Shown here one piece after another: positions 1 through 20,100 of a DNA stretch of 64,000 bases. Position 1 is the first letter of the stretch. Every line of letters starts with the position of its first letter. The stretch lies in the NCBI GenBank assembly GCA_009869945.1, contig WIXG01000098.1:1-64000 (forward strand), given 5' to 3'. The position numbers were made by a program, and so were the translations under genes. Source of the stretch: Mesaphorura yosii (Eukaryota > Arthropoda > Collembola > Poduromorpha > Tullbergiidae). The notes under the pieces are model-generated. The model did not search any database. It was not told where the DNA came from and saw only the letters and a program-made list of their open reading frames with translations.

Positions 1-547
1 GCACCGAGGACCGAGACGAGCGCTTCCTTCCTTTTGCTTGGTGCGTACGTGACAACAGAGCAGAGAGCAGTGCAGTCGCACAAGCAAAGTTCTAGCTCAT
101 TCATTCAAAACCTTTCCGTCTGAGTGGTGCACCGCATCCATACATATTTTGGAAAGTTAGGCCATTTAAACCAACAAAGATTCCAATATGAATCTGAAAA
201 CAATTGCGTTTGCTCTCCAAAAAGGGTTTAGGTAGAGGAACCAGCGGAGGTGATAAGAATCGCGATTCTTATTACAAGACGTCTACTTTGTGAATAGTTG
301 TATAAAGTGCATATTTTCGAAAATATTCTTCATAAAGTTAATCATGGTCAATGTTGTAAATGCAAAAAGTGTAGAATTCTTCCGTATCGTCTCTTTTCGC
401 AGTATCATATCATTCCTCTGTAAAGTTTGACAAGTTTCTTCTTTTAACCTGTGCTTGTGCTCATCTATCGTTCAATTCGTTTCATTGAGCAATATAAAGT
501 GCCAGCGAATCCCGGAGCTTCTCCCATTCGAGGACATTGAAAGCAAG
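1..547 (+). other. putative 5' untranslated exon of the p33MONOX-like gene
   Basis: No credible coding frame is present. The stretch ends at a good splice donor (AAG then GTGAGG at 548), and acceptor-like AGs lie just upstream of the start codon at 2422 (AG at 2355-2356 and 2370-2371). I infer an untranslated first exon and an intron of about 1.8 kb. This is splice-signal inference only; the upstream exon boundary lies off the window or is unclear. Confidence 0.3.
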
Positions 548-2421
548 GTGAGGACAATTAATGCTTTTGAGATATGATTTAGATCAGGGGTTGGACAAGC
601 AGGGAATGGGAATAATTAGCAAATTAGCTATGGCAAATCTAGTCAATCAGACTTGGCTCAGCTAGGAGTTTCTTAACAATGACATAATTGGCATCATCAC
701 ATCGGAAAAATCGCCATCACGATTTCAATCGCATTCACGCGATCAGTCTATTAATAGCCGGATCTTGTGAGGGTTTCAAGTTCGTTTATTTTAAGCTTAT
801 ATGAAGGAAGGAGAAGGAAGAATGCTTTCATTCGAAACCAAAAGTAAAAGATTGGCCGAAAACTAAGAAAAACGAGAGCCAAAACATGGCGGGATAATCA
901 TCATAATCATTGTGCATAGCATAGCAGAGAATTAAAATCAGTTCACCGGCTTGTTGACGTTGTTGATTGCTCAAACTCTATTCATTAGTTAAGCGATAGC
1001 GACATTTCTTTGCACGGCAGCATCAAAGGGAAAAAATGAATTTCGCAAAATATTTCTCTCCTATGTCACATATGTGGGTTTTATTAATTAAGGATTTGAT
1101 GTCAATCCGCTTTCAAACTGGCAGTCTACAAGATGTTGAACCAGTCGGCATTTTTCATCAAAGTTCAGCCAATACTTGCACTTTCTGGCTGTGCTTGGCA
1201 TCTTTGACTTTCCATAGATGGACTTTGAGTCTTGAGATATTGTAAGAACTTTGCAATGACGAATACTTTTTTTTTGCTGATATTGCTAAGCAAGACAATT
1301 TCTTACTACTTTTACTCCTCATGAACAGTCAACGGAGATTAGGATTAATGCAGACGTCTGTCATCGTCATCTTTCTTTTTTTGATATTGACGAGGAGGTT
1401 TTGATTTTACATTACATGGTCAATGAATTCATTTTGTTGCCTGCCTTTCCATCTGAAGATCTACATCTGCATTATAGCCCGGTATACTAGAATTGATATG
1501 ATTGTAGTACAGCCGTATAGCCACACGCTTTTGGTGGAATCTGGCTGGAGATGCTAGAAAGTGCCTTCGGACTCCCGCCGAGACAGTCGGCCATGTTTTG
1601 AACTGTTAGTTTTAATTTGCATTTGAAAAACTAAATCAAGAACCGCCGTAGGGTAATACTGAATACACAAGTGCAAAGCTACGATTATTAGATAAGTGCA
1701 AAGCAAAATTATCCTTAATGTCATTTCAGAACTGGTTTGCATAAACTATAAAGAAATAAAGAAGTACATGAACAATTTTATCTTAAAGGCACCTGTCTTA
1801 TCTGGACAGCTGATGGTCTGATGGGGTGGTCGTTTTTAGCAAGGTGCAAAGTTCATGGCCACAGACGTCTAATTGGAAATGAGATGCTTTCTATTCCGTT
1901 CAGAACCAGAATCAATTAGCAGCAATTATCAGCGCACGCCTTTCTTAAAGTGGGAATGGGCTTGCTAATTCATCTGACCTGTTGATATTCTTTACTGTGC
2001 TGTTTACTTGACTTTGTGTTAACTTAATGATAATGGCTCAGTTTGCACGTAATTAAGCCGCTGTTATCGCTAATTTGTGTTTGTGCGCTTCTTTTCTGAA
2101 TTTATCAGCACGCAGGCTGTGGCAGTTGAAGATCTTCATTATCCAGCGTTTGTTTAAATGTTCCAAGAAATTATGGCATGTTGCATTCGTTTTTCTCATC
2201 CTACAATTGACTCTCCGCGATCAGGGAAAGAATCTTGGTTTCGTTACTGTACATACGGCATAATGGAAAACTACTACGAGACATGCGAATTGATGGGATG
2301 AATAATGGCGATAGAATGACATCATCACATCAGACATATTTTTGTTGTTGACAGATCAGGTAATTTCAGGACGCGACGATCCAAACTACCGGCCAGAAAA
2401 GCTTACCTATCAGAATAAACA
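548..2421 (+). other. probable first intron and 5' UTR, no gene seen
   Basis: This AT-rich stretch carries stop codons in all frames. The short open frames at 1036-1245 and 2075-2263 have no recognisable content or splice partners. It is best read as intron 1 plus the end of the 5' UTR of the following gene. Confidence 0.35.
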
Positions 2422-5400
2422 ATGGACTCAGATCGCCAGGACTTTGAAAAGTCGCTACCTGGAATGGGCATCCCAAAGTGGATGAAAAATTCGGAAAAGT
2501 GAGTACAAGTGCCGCCAGCCGACGACCGCTTGAGGCGCGTGTCATCCATACGTATAAACTGTGAACCTCGTATGACTTTCCATTCAGATTCAACTATGGA
2601 GACTTTTGCCAGTCCCCGCCATCGCATGAAGACGGATTTTTTCATTTCAGTGGTCAAACGAAATCTACTCATCAAGCCAGAGTTACTGTCAGTGGACAAG
2701 GTGACACGCCGGGTATGTAGTGCGTCTTTGTCGTGGTCGTGAAGTTATTGAGACATTACAAATGAGCTTGATTAATTGAACATAATTTTATTGAGCACAA
2801 AGGCTGTGATCATAAATTCAAAGTATTGCACTAATCTGTGCCTGTGTTATGCATTTTCCAGATTGCGTTCTTCGGAAAGTTGACAAAGAGCCGGAACTCC
2901 AGAAAGGACCCATTTCATCTGGTGTGACCGGCGTAGATTTTAACAAAGCAAAAGACTGCAAAGCACCGGAAACCTCAAACTTCTTTAGAACGGTGTCGTC
3001 GTCATCGCTTGTCAACATGGCCAATTCCCGAGCAGTACAGCTGATGCACCCAATCACGAACCAAAAGAACGTTGCGCAGATTGGTAATGCTGGAAATTTG
3101 AGCGACTCATCCTACAAATCAACATCAATGAATTCGCAGCTCAATATGTACAAGGGAGACTCCGACATTTCGGCACCGACCGCCCTGGAAAGTACATTTC
3201 CGAATCAGGTAAGCATCCGATTTCCCGACTCATTTTCGCTCTTCTATCGCTTCATGTCCACAAGAAATATCACTCGAGTAGAGCAAAAAAGTATAACAAG
3301 TAGATTTGTCATTAGTCAAGTCCCTGAATCTGAATTTAGATTAAGACAAGGCTGGATTTTGAGAGAGGGTACAGCGCCATGAAAAGTAGCGATACGAAGC
3401 ACAGAAGTAACAACAAGTGTGTGCGACACGACAAAATGGAAAAGAGCGCAAAACCTGGCAAGGACAACAAAATAGTTCCTGCCGATCGCGATGATGTTAC
3501 TCCTAACACTACTCCAGCTGTCACACCTTCTAGCTCACCACAGGTTTCTATTTGTGTTGTTTTTATTTAGTGCTTTTTATTCTTCATGCATGGTTCAAAT
3601 TGCTCTAATTATTTGAGTTTGCAGTTTGTACTTTCTTTTAATTTAATTAATTCTTTTGTCTTTTCGTGTTCTGCTCAACTGCCAGTCCTTCGATAACATT
3701 CTCTTAGTTATTTTGTTGTTTACCGAACAACGCGCTGTCCACTGTCGCTGCGTATTCATTTTACCTTTTCCACTCACAGCCGTCCGTATTTTTCTACTAA
3801 TTGCTCGCCACTGAATGCAAAATGCAGAAAGTCATAATTATGATTATTTGATGAAGGTACCGCGTATCGGTTAGAATTCATTTTAATATTGACCGCCCTC
3901 ACGAATGTTGTCCACACGTGCATGAAATCATCTTCATCACCAACGAGTTAGCAAAAAAGGGAGTACAATGCTGCCTGTTTACGACTGAAATCCCATTTGC
4001 CATTTACGTAATATAATGCAGTTAGGTTCCAATTAAATTAGAATAAATCGACGGTACGTGCCTGCAGATTATAAATTAGAAGCAATTTCACATAATAGCG
4101 TGGAGAACGTATATTAATTTGCTGCACCTTGTTCCTGGCGTTAAGTCTTATGAAAGAGATGAAGAAGGAACCATTCGTTGCACTGTTCTCAGATGAGAAA
4201 TTAAATTTTCATTTATACGACAGACGAATTCAGTTGCAATCAAGCGATAGACTCGACACGAAGCGGAACGTGCAGACAAGAGTTTGCTGCTCGTAAGATT
4301 TAATTCAAGTTTTGCTGTACGCACATTCTCGACAATACGAAGAAGTTGACGTGTTTGTTCTCTTGTGATTCTGCATTCGTGTCCTGTACTGAATAGGTTC
4401 TGCGTTCTGTGAGTGAGAATTGCAGATTTTTCTAGTTCTGCAACTTGTTGCTGCTGTTGCTACCCCTTTGTTTCATCCCAGTACCTGTGGTGTATTGTTT
4501 CTGTGATATTGTGCAAGGCAACCTTTTGTCAGATCGGAGAAATTAATTTCAAGCAGCTGTGCATCGAAAGACATTCAGCAAGCTACGCTACAAACAGCCT
4601 TATGAAATCTGTCACATAATTATTCTGTCAGACGTGATTCGATTGTAATTGAGATACTGCCTTTGCAAATAAGCACTTTATCACTCCAAAACCAAAGAAC
4701 TCATCCAAAACTTCCTTCCAGCCATGTCTACGGTAAGCCAGAACGAAATATCGGAGTCAGTAAGTTGGAATTGGATGTTTAAAGTTGCCAGCTTCAAATT
4801 TGGAGGCGTAGGCTGTCATTAATTTAACTTTCATGAGAAACAATTGCCTCGTTCCCAATTAGCATGGAGATTTTACGGCCGTTTTTTGAATAATTGTTCG
4901 CATAATCTATAGTTTGGGTTTTTCGTAACATTGCAGCTGATAGTTGATAATTCTTGCCTAATGTTGTGTCGCCTATCATTATTCACAAGCAGTGACCATC
5001 TTGATTGACAGCAGTGTACGCAATACATGGATGTATGACGCTGAGGCAAATTGCGACGTTGCTTCGTTAGTCTGTGCATGGTGTGGCGTGGTCTGAGTGA
5101 CGAATGCAGAAGAAAAAAGTTGCTGGGGACTACCGTGAAGCACGACTCGTTTTTATAATTGGTGTGATGAGGTTCAAGATTTCAAGAATTGTTCGTTCTT
5201 CGCGTGAATGGTCGGTCATGCATTGGGAATCGAAACAAAATTACTGACGCAATTCCAAGACTTCATTTCATGATCACATTGAGGTTAAGCTACAGCTGCG
5301 AGGCCTCGTGCCTAGGCTGTCACTGAAAACATACAGACGCATGCAGTGCTTGTTCTTATTCTTCTTATGGCTTGTCACTGTCACTTCTGTCAAATGCTTA

Positions 5401-6245
5401 ATTAATGAACTTTGAACAGGACTATCTGTCCTTACAAACTGCATCTTGAGGTACGATGTCTGCTAGCAAAGCAATGGACCATGACGACTTGAGAGAGGGC
5501 CTTCTAGAAATGCATCAGTGTAGAGATAGAATGCAGTTCAACACAACTCTTTTCCGTCAGGGTAAACACTCTCGCGACAATGCACATTCATCTTGAGTCT
5601 TGCCATATCCTTCAGAAAGCAACTTTATTGTCTGTGCTATCGATGCAACTTGAACATGATATGGATTTCGTTTATGAGCATGGCTCAGATCGAACTGGAT
5701 TTGAGCAGTCCAAACTCGCATGAGGGACGATTGTGAATCCGACAGAAATTAACGTGCATCGGTATTGCCGTATTGAAATTGAGTATCGAGCGAAAGGACG
5801 AAAATAATTAACGATAATAACAAATTCCATGAGCAAACCAATTTCCATTGCATCAAGAATAGAAATGTGCATGCTTGTACGATCAGAACAGCGGAACTAA
5901 TCTCAGGTTTCTTTGCAGTTGTCTCGTCGCAATGAGAATCCATTCTTCACCGGATCGACCCAATCATCACAAAGCGCCGCTGGTAAATCCTCTGGGAGTT
6001 GGCTTTTCCGCTCGTCAACTTCGGCCGTGGTGAGTATCGATGCCCAATATGACGGAACAGACCGCAATTCTTGCCACGGGAACCTAATAAATGTATTCCT
6101 TCTTATTTCTATGTAGTCTGAACAGAATCGGGGCTTTGGAAACATCCTGTACGAAGTGCCGACAGACAGCAACGCGAAAACTCGTTATGTTCCCAAACCA
6201 TCTCAGTTACGTGAACTCAACTTCTGGTCACCAACATCCATGTAA
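2422..6245 (+). CDS. p33MONOX (KIAA1191)-like protein, 330 aa, six coding exons
   Basis: Coding exons are 2422-2498, 2588-2712, 2862-3208, 3340-3543, 5919-6029 and 6117-6245. They join in frame (993 bases) with GT/AG at every junction. Intron 4 is 2.4 kb; the others are about 90-150 bases. The protein is hydrophilic and Ser-rich, with no signal peptide, membrane segment or catalytic motif that I recognise. From memory its layout resembles vertebrate p33MONOX: an N-terminal aromatic/PP(S)H(E)D block, a central DFERGY element, a TTPAVTPSSSP tract followed by a WLF element, and a C-terminal LRELNFWSPTSM like the LNVLTPTGF end of that family. The family is called a putative monooxygenase, but its biochemistry is poorly established, so I infer no activity. 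The gene model is well supported by frame and splice continuity; the family call is tentative. The start is the first ATG after the inferred 5' intron. Confidence 0.75.
3544..5918 (+). other. large intron of the p33MONOX-like gene
   Basis: The donor follows CAG at 3543 and the acceptor TTTGCAG precedes 5919. Both flanking exons are phase 0. The short open frames inside (for example 4413-4619) show no coding character. I see no nested gene. Confidence 0.6.
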
Positions 6246-8121
6246 TATGACGCCACTCCAGAAAGCTGCTGGTTTTCTGTTTCCAAAAAATGTGCAAAAT
6301 TAATATCTTCGTCTCAACCATTCTAAAAATTGACAACCATGTCATTGTGTCTTAAGTTGTGATGTGCGTATAAACTCGCAAGAATTTTACTTTTTGAAAG
6401 GATAGCCTGTATTTATGGAGTGTGAAATCTTTTGGTTGTTGAGAAGAATTATTCCAACACTGTACACGTATAAAACCTAGCAGCATATCGGGAACAAAAT
6501 CGTGCGAATTTTACTCACATGCAAAAACGTATTGAGTACACGTTGAGAATATCCTGCTGACAATATGATGGATGTTTTCGAATATTTAGTCTGGAAGGTA
6601 TTTCAACTTTGTTCTTATTTTTGGATTTAATTAGCTTTTACTCTAATGTCTCAAAATAGAGCGACTGAAGTGATCTGTATTGATGAACTCGAGATTATGG
6701 CAACTTCTGTATGCTTGTATTGAATGGATGACGAATTTTTGAGCGACTGTTTGTCTTTCCCTTTTCAACGTTTCTATATTTGTTTTAATTATTCTGTGCT
6801 ACTTTAGTTTGGTACATTGACTTTGATTTTGATCTGAATAAATCTATTATAAGAATCCTCATGATGGTGCGTGGAACCGTTGCATATCACTTCGCGCATT
6901 TGAAAATAAACTGAGCACGATGCATTTGCGAGTTTCTGAGAATTCATGTTTATTTTCCCGATTGGACATTCAACTTAATTTCAAGTATAACGAGTCATTC
7001 AGTCCGGCAATTATTGTTCCGTTATCAAGTCTCTCATTATTTTGCAGGTTTCCAACAAATAATCTACAATTTGCAATAAATAGACATGCTCTACTATTAC
7101 ATCTATAAATGCATTCTAATCTTATTCGCAATATGTTAATAGTGCACTTTTAACATTCCAGCATTGACGAACATTCGAAAATAAAGTAATTAAAATATGT
7201 GCGTTAATAGACTATAGCAAATTGTTATTAAATGCACGTTTGCATTCAAGCATTAGTAAAATTACACTCGAATTTAGCTTTCGGCTCTGAAGACAATTTT
7301 TATTGCAACCAGTTGTATTCAACCAAAAATATCTCACGATTGACTTGGGTTAGTAAAATGCATGTCATCATCGACGAAGGAGTTTAAGGAATGTGTTCTA
7401 CAAGACGTCTCATTTACAGCAAGAAATGTGCAATGCTGCTCGTTCGTCGAAGTACAAAAACATGCCTTGCAGAAAGGAATTGAGTAAACATCACAACACT
7501 TGCAGCAAAAAATGCAAAAATATGGCCGAATGCAGTGTCATTTATAGATTTCATAAATCGGAAGGCAATGTGTGATGTTTTCCTGATTAGGCTGAGCATA
7601 AAACTTCAATCAATATTTTACTTGTGTGTCCTGCGTCTGCAGTTTATGTTTTACCAGAATAGTAACTTATTGAACACTCATATCAAGTTGAAGGCACGTG
7701 TACTCTTTCTTGTGCCGAATCAAGTATCACCATGCATGCTCACAGACTAAAATTACACAATGGAATACAATCGCTGAATTAATAAAATAAATATTCAAGC
7801 CTTGCTACTTGCTTTCACCAGAGTTGAATCATTTTATATTTCATATATAAATATCTGTCTGTGATGGGCTAGTACGTATAAAAGCGGGCTTATTTTGATT
7901 TAATTTGACTAATAATGGCTTCTTGGTCACAAGTTCCTACTGCTAGCGAAAAAGATAACTGGTCCAACACGATATCAATAAATCTTAAATTACGCGTTTG
8001 GCTGATGTAAGGAAGCACTTCTTAAGTTCACACTTGAAGGAAGTCAGCGATTAGAATCTCTTAGGCTAAAACGGTAATCGATTTCCAGTGGCTACTTTCA
8101 CTAACCTACGTCTGGGCTAAA
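6246..8121. other. 3' flank between convergent genes; no gene seen
   Basis: This holds the 3' UTR of the + strand p33MONOX-like gene, with an AATAAA at 6837-6842, and the 3' end of the - strand kinase gene. A TTTAAT at 7899-7904 would read ATTAAA on the - strand and could be the kinase poly(A) signal. The rest is AT-rich with no credible coding frame. Confidence 0.5.
6837..6842 (+). terminator. candidate poly(A) signal AATAAA
   Basis: A canonical hexamer lies about 590 bases after the stop codon of the p33MONOX-like gene. No cleavage-site evidence is available. Confidence 0.35.
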
Positions 8122-14183
<6,062 letters not shown>

Positions 14184-17100
14184 GTTGATGAGTCCAGTTC
14201 ACAGTTGCAAGTACCATTCACGGGCAGTCAATTTATTGACTTCATTGATGTGCAGACGGTGTTATTTATCTCGTATACGCTCGAATCTTTTGCTCAGTTC
14301 GAGCTGTACCCGATCAGGTTGGGTGGTTGAGCGTTGATAGATAAGGCAGAATCAAGTGACGTGTATCACCGATAGCTTGGATATTGTGTAAAGTGATAAC
14401 CGGATCAGTCAATTGTCGGAATACTGTAAAATAAAAGAGCAGGAGTTATTATTAGCAGGAATTTAGTATGACAGTATGCGCAGTTAATGTTAAATTTACT
14501 TTACTCTAATATAGGTTACATTTGAAGCATCCACACTAAGTGCGACAGTGTGCGCCATTTCTATTTCCTTCCGCGTTCACTTTAAAGCATGACCAACTAT
14601 AATTTACTGCTTGCTGTCATGAGCGGCTTCGTCATACCAGTCATTCATCATCAGTTATCAATGTTCGTTCGGACTCTCATACTTATGCTAATGCAAACAG
14701 AAAGACGCGTATTTTACGACGTGATTGTTATTTTAACTATGATATGATTCAGTCGGACACAGGGCAAAAATAAAACCGGTGTCCGGTGCCTCTATTTATG
14801 AAATTGATCAATGCTGACAGTAAAATCTGAATTTAGCTGAATATAGTTTGTTAATCCTTTCTCGCACTCCAGTTTCACCTGGGCAATACAGGAAAGTATA
14901 ATATTCGCTTAAAACACTTAAAAGATGCAAGCACATCAAAAAGTTGATTCTGTGGTAACTTTAAATCGCTTCGCGTTGACAAGAAAAGAACTCTTGTGGC
15001 AGCCAGTCAATAAATTGTTAGGTTTGCTGGGTTAAAAGTCAAAGCCACGAAATGCTTACAAAATAGAAATCAGCAACTCAATTCATCTTCCCATCCTTCA
15101 GAAGTGAAAAAATACATTTCTCATTTCTACATGACGCTCATTATTCGAATTTATTGTCTGAATATTTGCCTGTAAAAATCAAGAAAATCGTAAAGTACAC
15201 CAGACAACTTTGGCTTGGCATTCTGATCTCGCGTACTTCTCATTGCATTGTTATGAAATTACAGGACTATCCTCTCAAAAACAACTTCCCAAGATGTCAA
15301 GCAGTCAAGTGCAAGCTGCAAGCAGTCGGAATAGAAATGAATAGACTTCTTCGCAGCCATCATGATTGTTCCACAGCTTTAAGTTACTCGCTCTCGAGCT
15401 CAAATTATTGCGTGATAAGTAAGAAGTTCCAGTTTTAATAGCCGCAACGACCCGGTACAAAAATCAACTTGACTTTTGACTTGCAAGAAGAAAAAGAATA
15501 CTGTGGTCGCCGCCAGCATAAATTCGTGAGTCGCCAGTGTCGTCACACCTTTTCAATGATGCTCATAAAGTTCCTCAGAACCTCTGCAAAGTGGCTTGTT
15601 ATTCGCAACACAAATTGAAAAAAAATGAAGTATCATATTCATACCAAGGCAAAGTGCATCAATTCTACACATTCATTCTTTGGCAGAATATTGAGAGCCA
15701 AAGCAGAACGGACAGAAAGCAAAGACGGAGAAATTCCAATTTTAAAGAAAAAACCGACGGCCACACTGTCATTGGCGATTTTATGCCAGTCGTTCGAGAT
15801 TTAGAGACGAATAAAAGTGTTCTAGGCCCGGTATTAACTGAGTCTTGCCTGCATTTTAGCAGTAAGATGTCACGAATTTACCTGAAACTTCATTAGCATT
15901 AATACAAACGAGAGAGGCAGCAAAGGCAAGGCAAATCGGGTGCTAATGCATGGATTCTATTCATACACAGGAAATTACCAAGTGCTTAATTGAAACGTTT
16001 AAGATTTGGCATGACTCCTTATTATTAGCATGCATTAATTTTAATACCACAACCGAACTGAATTTATAACAAACAGTTTATTACGGAAAGGAGCATAAAT
16101 ACATGCTACGTTATACCGCCCATAGAACTCATAAAAACATAAATAGGACATAAAACTCAGTAGTAAACACAGCTCGTTCCAACCAAATTAAAATTAAACG
16201 GTATGCTCAAAAGTTATGACGTTTTGACAGCTTCGGAGGGACGCTCAGGAGGGTGCAAAGCTGTTAACTTAGCATCAACCGTAGTATTCGCATCTTCAAA
16301 TAAAAACACGCTAACATCTTAAATGAAAAAGACATCCTGCAAACTGCACTTAATATCGGTTTTCATAATTTCAACATGCTGAGAAATAAAAATAGTACAA
16401 TTAGTAATAAAATCTCATCCTCTCCTTACAGAACGGATGGCTTATGCAATTTTAATTTACATGCACGGCTTTGGGCACGGGCAGGTTATTATGCAGATTT
16501 TTCGGTTTGAAAGATGCCCAGTGTTTTCAGACTATCTGATTAAATTTGTTCCATTCCAATACTCAACTCGTCCAAATTTTCATCAGACTTCATGTAAAAT
16601 AAACTCCCTTGTTTTGACGCTATGGAGAAGTACACATCAAGACTTACAAGCCTAACAAGCTATAATTATATATTTTATGACTTTTGCAGAAAAGTGTGAA
16701 ATAAAATACAACACTGCGATATGAACAATTCATGCAATTCTCAGGACCTCAAGATACTCAAGAGCATATCGCACGTCTGCAGCAACCCAGCGTCATGCCA
16801 AGAAGATTAATATTCACAACATCGTAAATCAACCCGCCGAGCTAAAAATAACTCCATCGCGTTTTGCAACCTGTGAAAAATCACAGGCGTGCAATTTTCG
16901 CACTTTTGACTTGAGTTTGTCAGTTTGTGATTCGAAGAATGAACAGAGCTGTCGTAATGCACATGCTTAATATTGTCTGCTGTGGAGGTATTTCGCGAAA
17001 CGGCTTTGATGAGTGTGTGGGCTAATCAGCTGATCATTTGTCTTGATTCCCCCGCTTTTGGCTCCGATGTAATCGGGAGTGACAGAATTATAAAGTGTCC

Positions 17101-20100
17101 TACTAAACCTACGCACGCCATTCCTTCATTCCACTTTTTCTTTGGTATTGCTTCTTGAGAGCACCAATTTGCACACTTGCAGTGCGCTATTGCTGCATGA
17201 GTGACACGCAATCAGTAAGCATTATGCTGATCATCATCTATCATTCACAGATGCAGCAGGCACAAATTGCACTGCACATGACTGAATCGAATTGTTAATA
17301 TTTATTATTATTGGGTCAACTTACTCTTTGACCCCATGCACAAACCCAATTTAAGATATGATGGAATCAGCCAAGTCAGGTGGATTCAACAATGATGGCT
17401 GCGAGGCTGCGACACAGTTCAATGCAATTTGCATCTTGAATGAAATGGAGTGAAAGTGGGAAGGTATACGAATGTCAACTGTGTTCGTTCATTCATTGCA
17501 ACAGATCTTAACTGATCATCATCACGGCATTAATTGCATTTGTATTCCGTGCTCGATTCATCCTGGCACTGGTCGGTCATTAAAGTCAATATTTGTAGTC
17601 ACTGTTGTTCGACATTGGCCTAACCCAGAAGGCTTAAGTAACAGCTAAGTTACGATCACATTAGCACGGGTAAATTGAACGTCCATCGCCTACGTGTTTG
17701 TCGCTTTGACAGGTTAATTGCATCCTCACTCGTAAATTTGCAAATTACGACGAACCTACAATTTTCTAATTATCAACACTTCATATTTAACGCACAATAT
17801 CCTGTCAGTGTCAATTGGTTTGCATCGAATAGAACCATGACAAAACTGTCAGCATGCACCTCGTACACGTACTCAGCACTCGTACTCGTTCTGCCACTTT
17901 CGTCCGCGGTGCCGTTAATGCACTTGCTCATAGATATGGTACCTGCTCTGCTGTCACATTTTCTTGCAGGGTCGGAATTTCAATATCAATTACGACGTGT
18001 TATTCATATTATGCTATTTACTCACGCAAATATTTTACGGTAACCCGAATTCTGCCTGAGTCCATCCGTGGTTAACAGGTTTCCATATTTGCACACTGCT
18101 CACTGAGATTGTTTTGCATACGAATTTTGCACCCTACCTGCACATACCCACACCGATTTACCGCTTCTTGGACGGACCATTAGCAGGAGCAACAACATCT
18201 CGCATCTTTTTAACTCTCAATGGCGAGCAGAGGATAGAAAATTTACAGGCAGGCGATTTGTCCCCAGCAACAAAGGAAGGACTAGGTGAAACGTGCAACA
18301 AAAGGTATTTAGGTTTCATTGCCACCGCCATCATCTTCTCACCTGCTATCAGTGTGACTGTGAATGAGTAATACATGAAGAAGAAAACGGTAAACAAAAA
18401 AAACGAAAAACCCTTTTGTGCATTCCCTCGAATATTCTGTAGAATTTCGACTGACGCTGACGCGATGATGGCGCTCATAGCTTTAGGATATGGGTTACAA
18501 TCCACATAATCAAACAGATTTTATTTGATGTTTACGAAAGCCGGCAATGTAAGCTTGAGCTTGGATCCCATTTGAAAATGAATAGTTTAATAAGAAACGC
18601 TGCAAAACATATTTATGATTAAGTGCACTTCGGCAAGACGTGAAGAGGTCATGATGATTATAAATAACGCCAATGAATTGCACAGAAGAGAATGAGAAAT
18701 ACCCCTTAGAATGCAATTTACAAGTTCATCGTTCAACTCATTTTATTATCTTATGCACGTAACTTCTTCAACTAATTTTATTTGTAGTCTAACCACAAAA
18801 AATATGTTCGCCTGCATTCTCAGCGCAGCGCAGGTCGAGCACAGTTTCAATTGAACTCAAGGAACAACCATTCCAACCTGAACTTTATAATAAAATTTTG
18901 CGGACGTGATACGTGCTCAAATGGCAAACCACGGTTGATTTTGCCCGCAGAATAAAATTGCAACGCAGCAGTATTGTGGTGTATTTCCGAAATACTTGCA
19001 CATGAAAAACTGCATCGTGCAACCATACCCACTGCTATGCTAAGCAAACGTCCGAATGCGGGGTTGTATTTAAAAATTGGGTTTAATGTTTCCTGAACCT
19101 GTTTAACAGCGTAAAACCTCGTTCAAGCTATTGTCAATGAAAATGTCGTAAATTGCATGAAATCCACTAGCATTGTTGAAGTTTTGCAATAAATTTATAA
19201 ATTCCAACCACAGTTTACACCAAACTTGGCAAATGCCTTGGATTTAATGATGAGCCAGTTTGAATGTAAAAAAAGGGTATAATATTTAATAAATTACTAT
19301 TACCGAAATAAACACAGCGCGCTTTGAATAATCTTTTCGCTCAATTAAAATTACAACAGAGAAACGACTCCACCGGGTCGGCTGGATACACGATGAACGA
19401 ACGTTTTAATTCCCAAGCTTCCTATCGTATTAAATATAAACAAGGAAGCTGATCAGATTGAGAATGTCGGTTCAAAACCTCTTTCAATAAAATAAATAAA
19501 TAAATCGCCGTGTCTATTTATTTACTATTCTCAATTTCATGAAGTATTTCGTCAAAGCGTTCAAAATCCTGAATTCAGGTACTTGTGCAGGGATACACAT
19601 TTACACATGCCGGCCGAATGAACACAAATGAATGAGTTGTAGTGATTCCAAACAGAATTAAAATGGCCCGTGATTGCAATATGGCATAAAATTGTTCAAT
19701 CAGAGTGCATTTCGCAAATCCGTGCACGATACCTCAAAAAGTTGTACTTCTTAGTTAAATGGAATGAACTTTCAATGTATTAAGATCAATCACATCGATC
19801 TCGATTATGCGAAAGCCCCGCTTACTTGGGAATGCATGTAATAGATTGAACGATAAATGGCGTGTCTGGTCTCTCGCTAAATTTATTTAACCCAGCATAG
19901 CATCGAACTCAATATAAACGAAACCAGTTCAACTTGATCAAAGAAAGTTATAATAATAATTATTGTGCACTACATAAACTGAGATAATTTATTGGTGATA
20001 TCAGCCTGTCTACAGTGTAACTGCCATGCCAGTGTAATGTGTCAAATTGGTCAAATTACGCAATTCTGTAATTGTCGACTGTCAATGAGGAAAAAAAGCA

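Noticed and set aside
15537..15896. 119-codon + strand frame in the gene desert
   Set aside because: No homology, no splice or promoter context, composition like the surrounding DNA.
18158..18505. 115-codon - strand frame with a hydrophobic stretch
   Set aside because: The frame starts at GTG; the first ATG is internal. No splice support, recognisable motif or promoter. A frame this long is expected by chance in 9 kb of AT-rich DNA.
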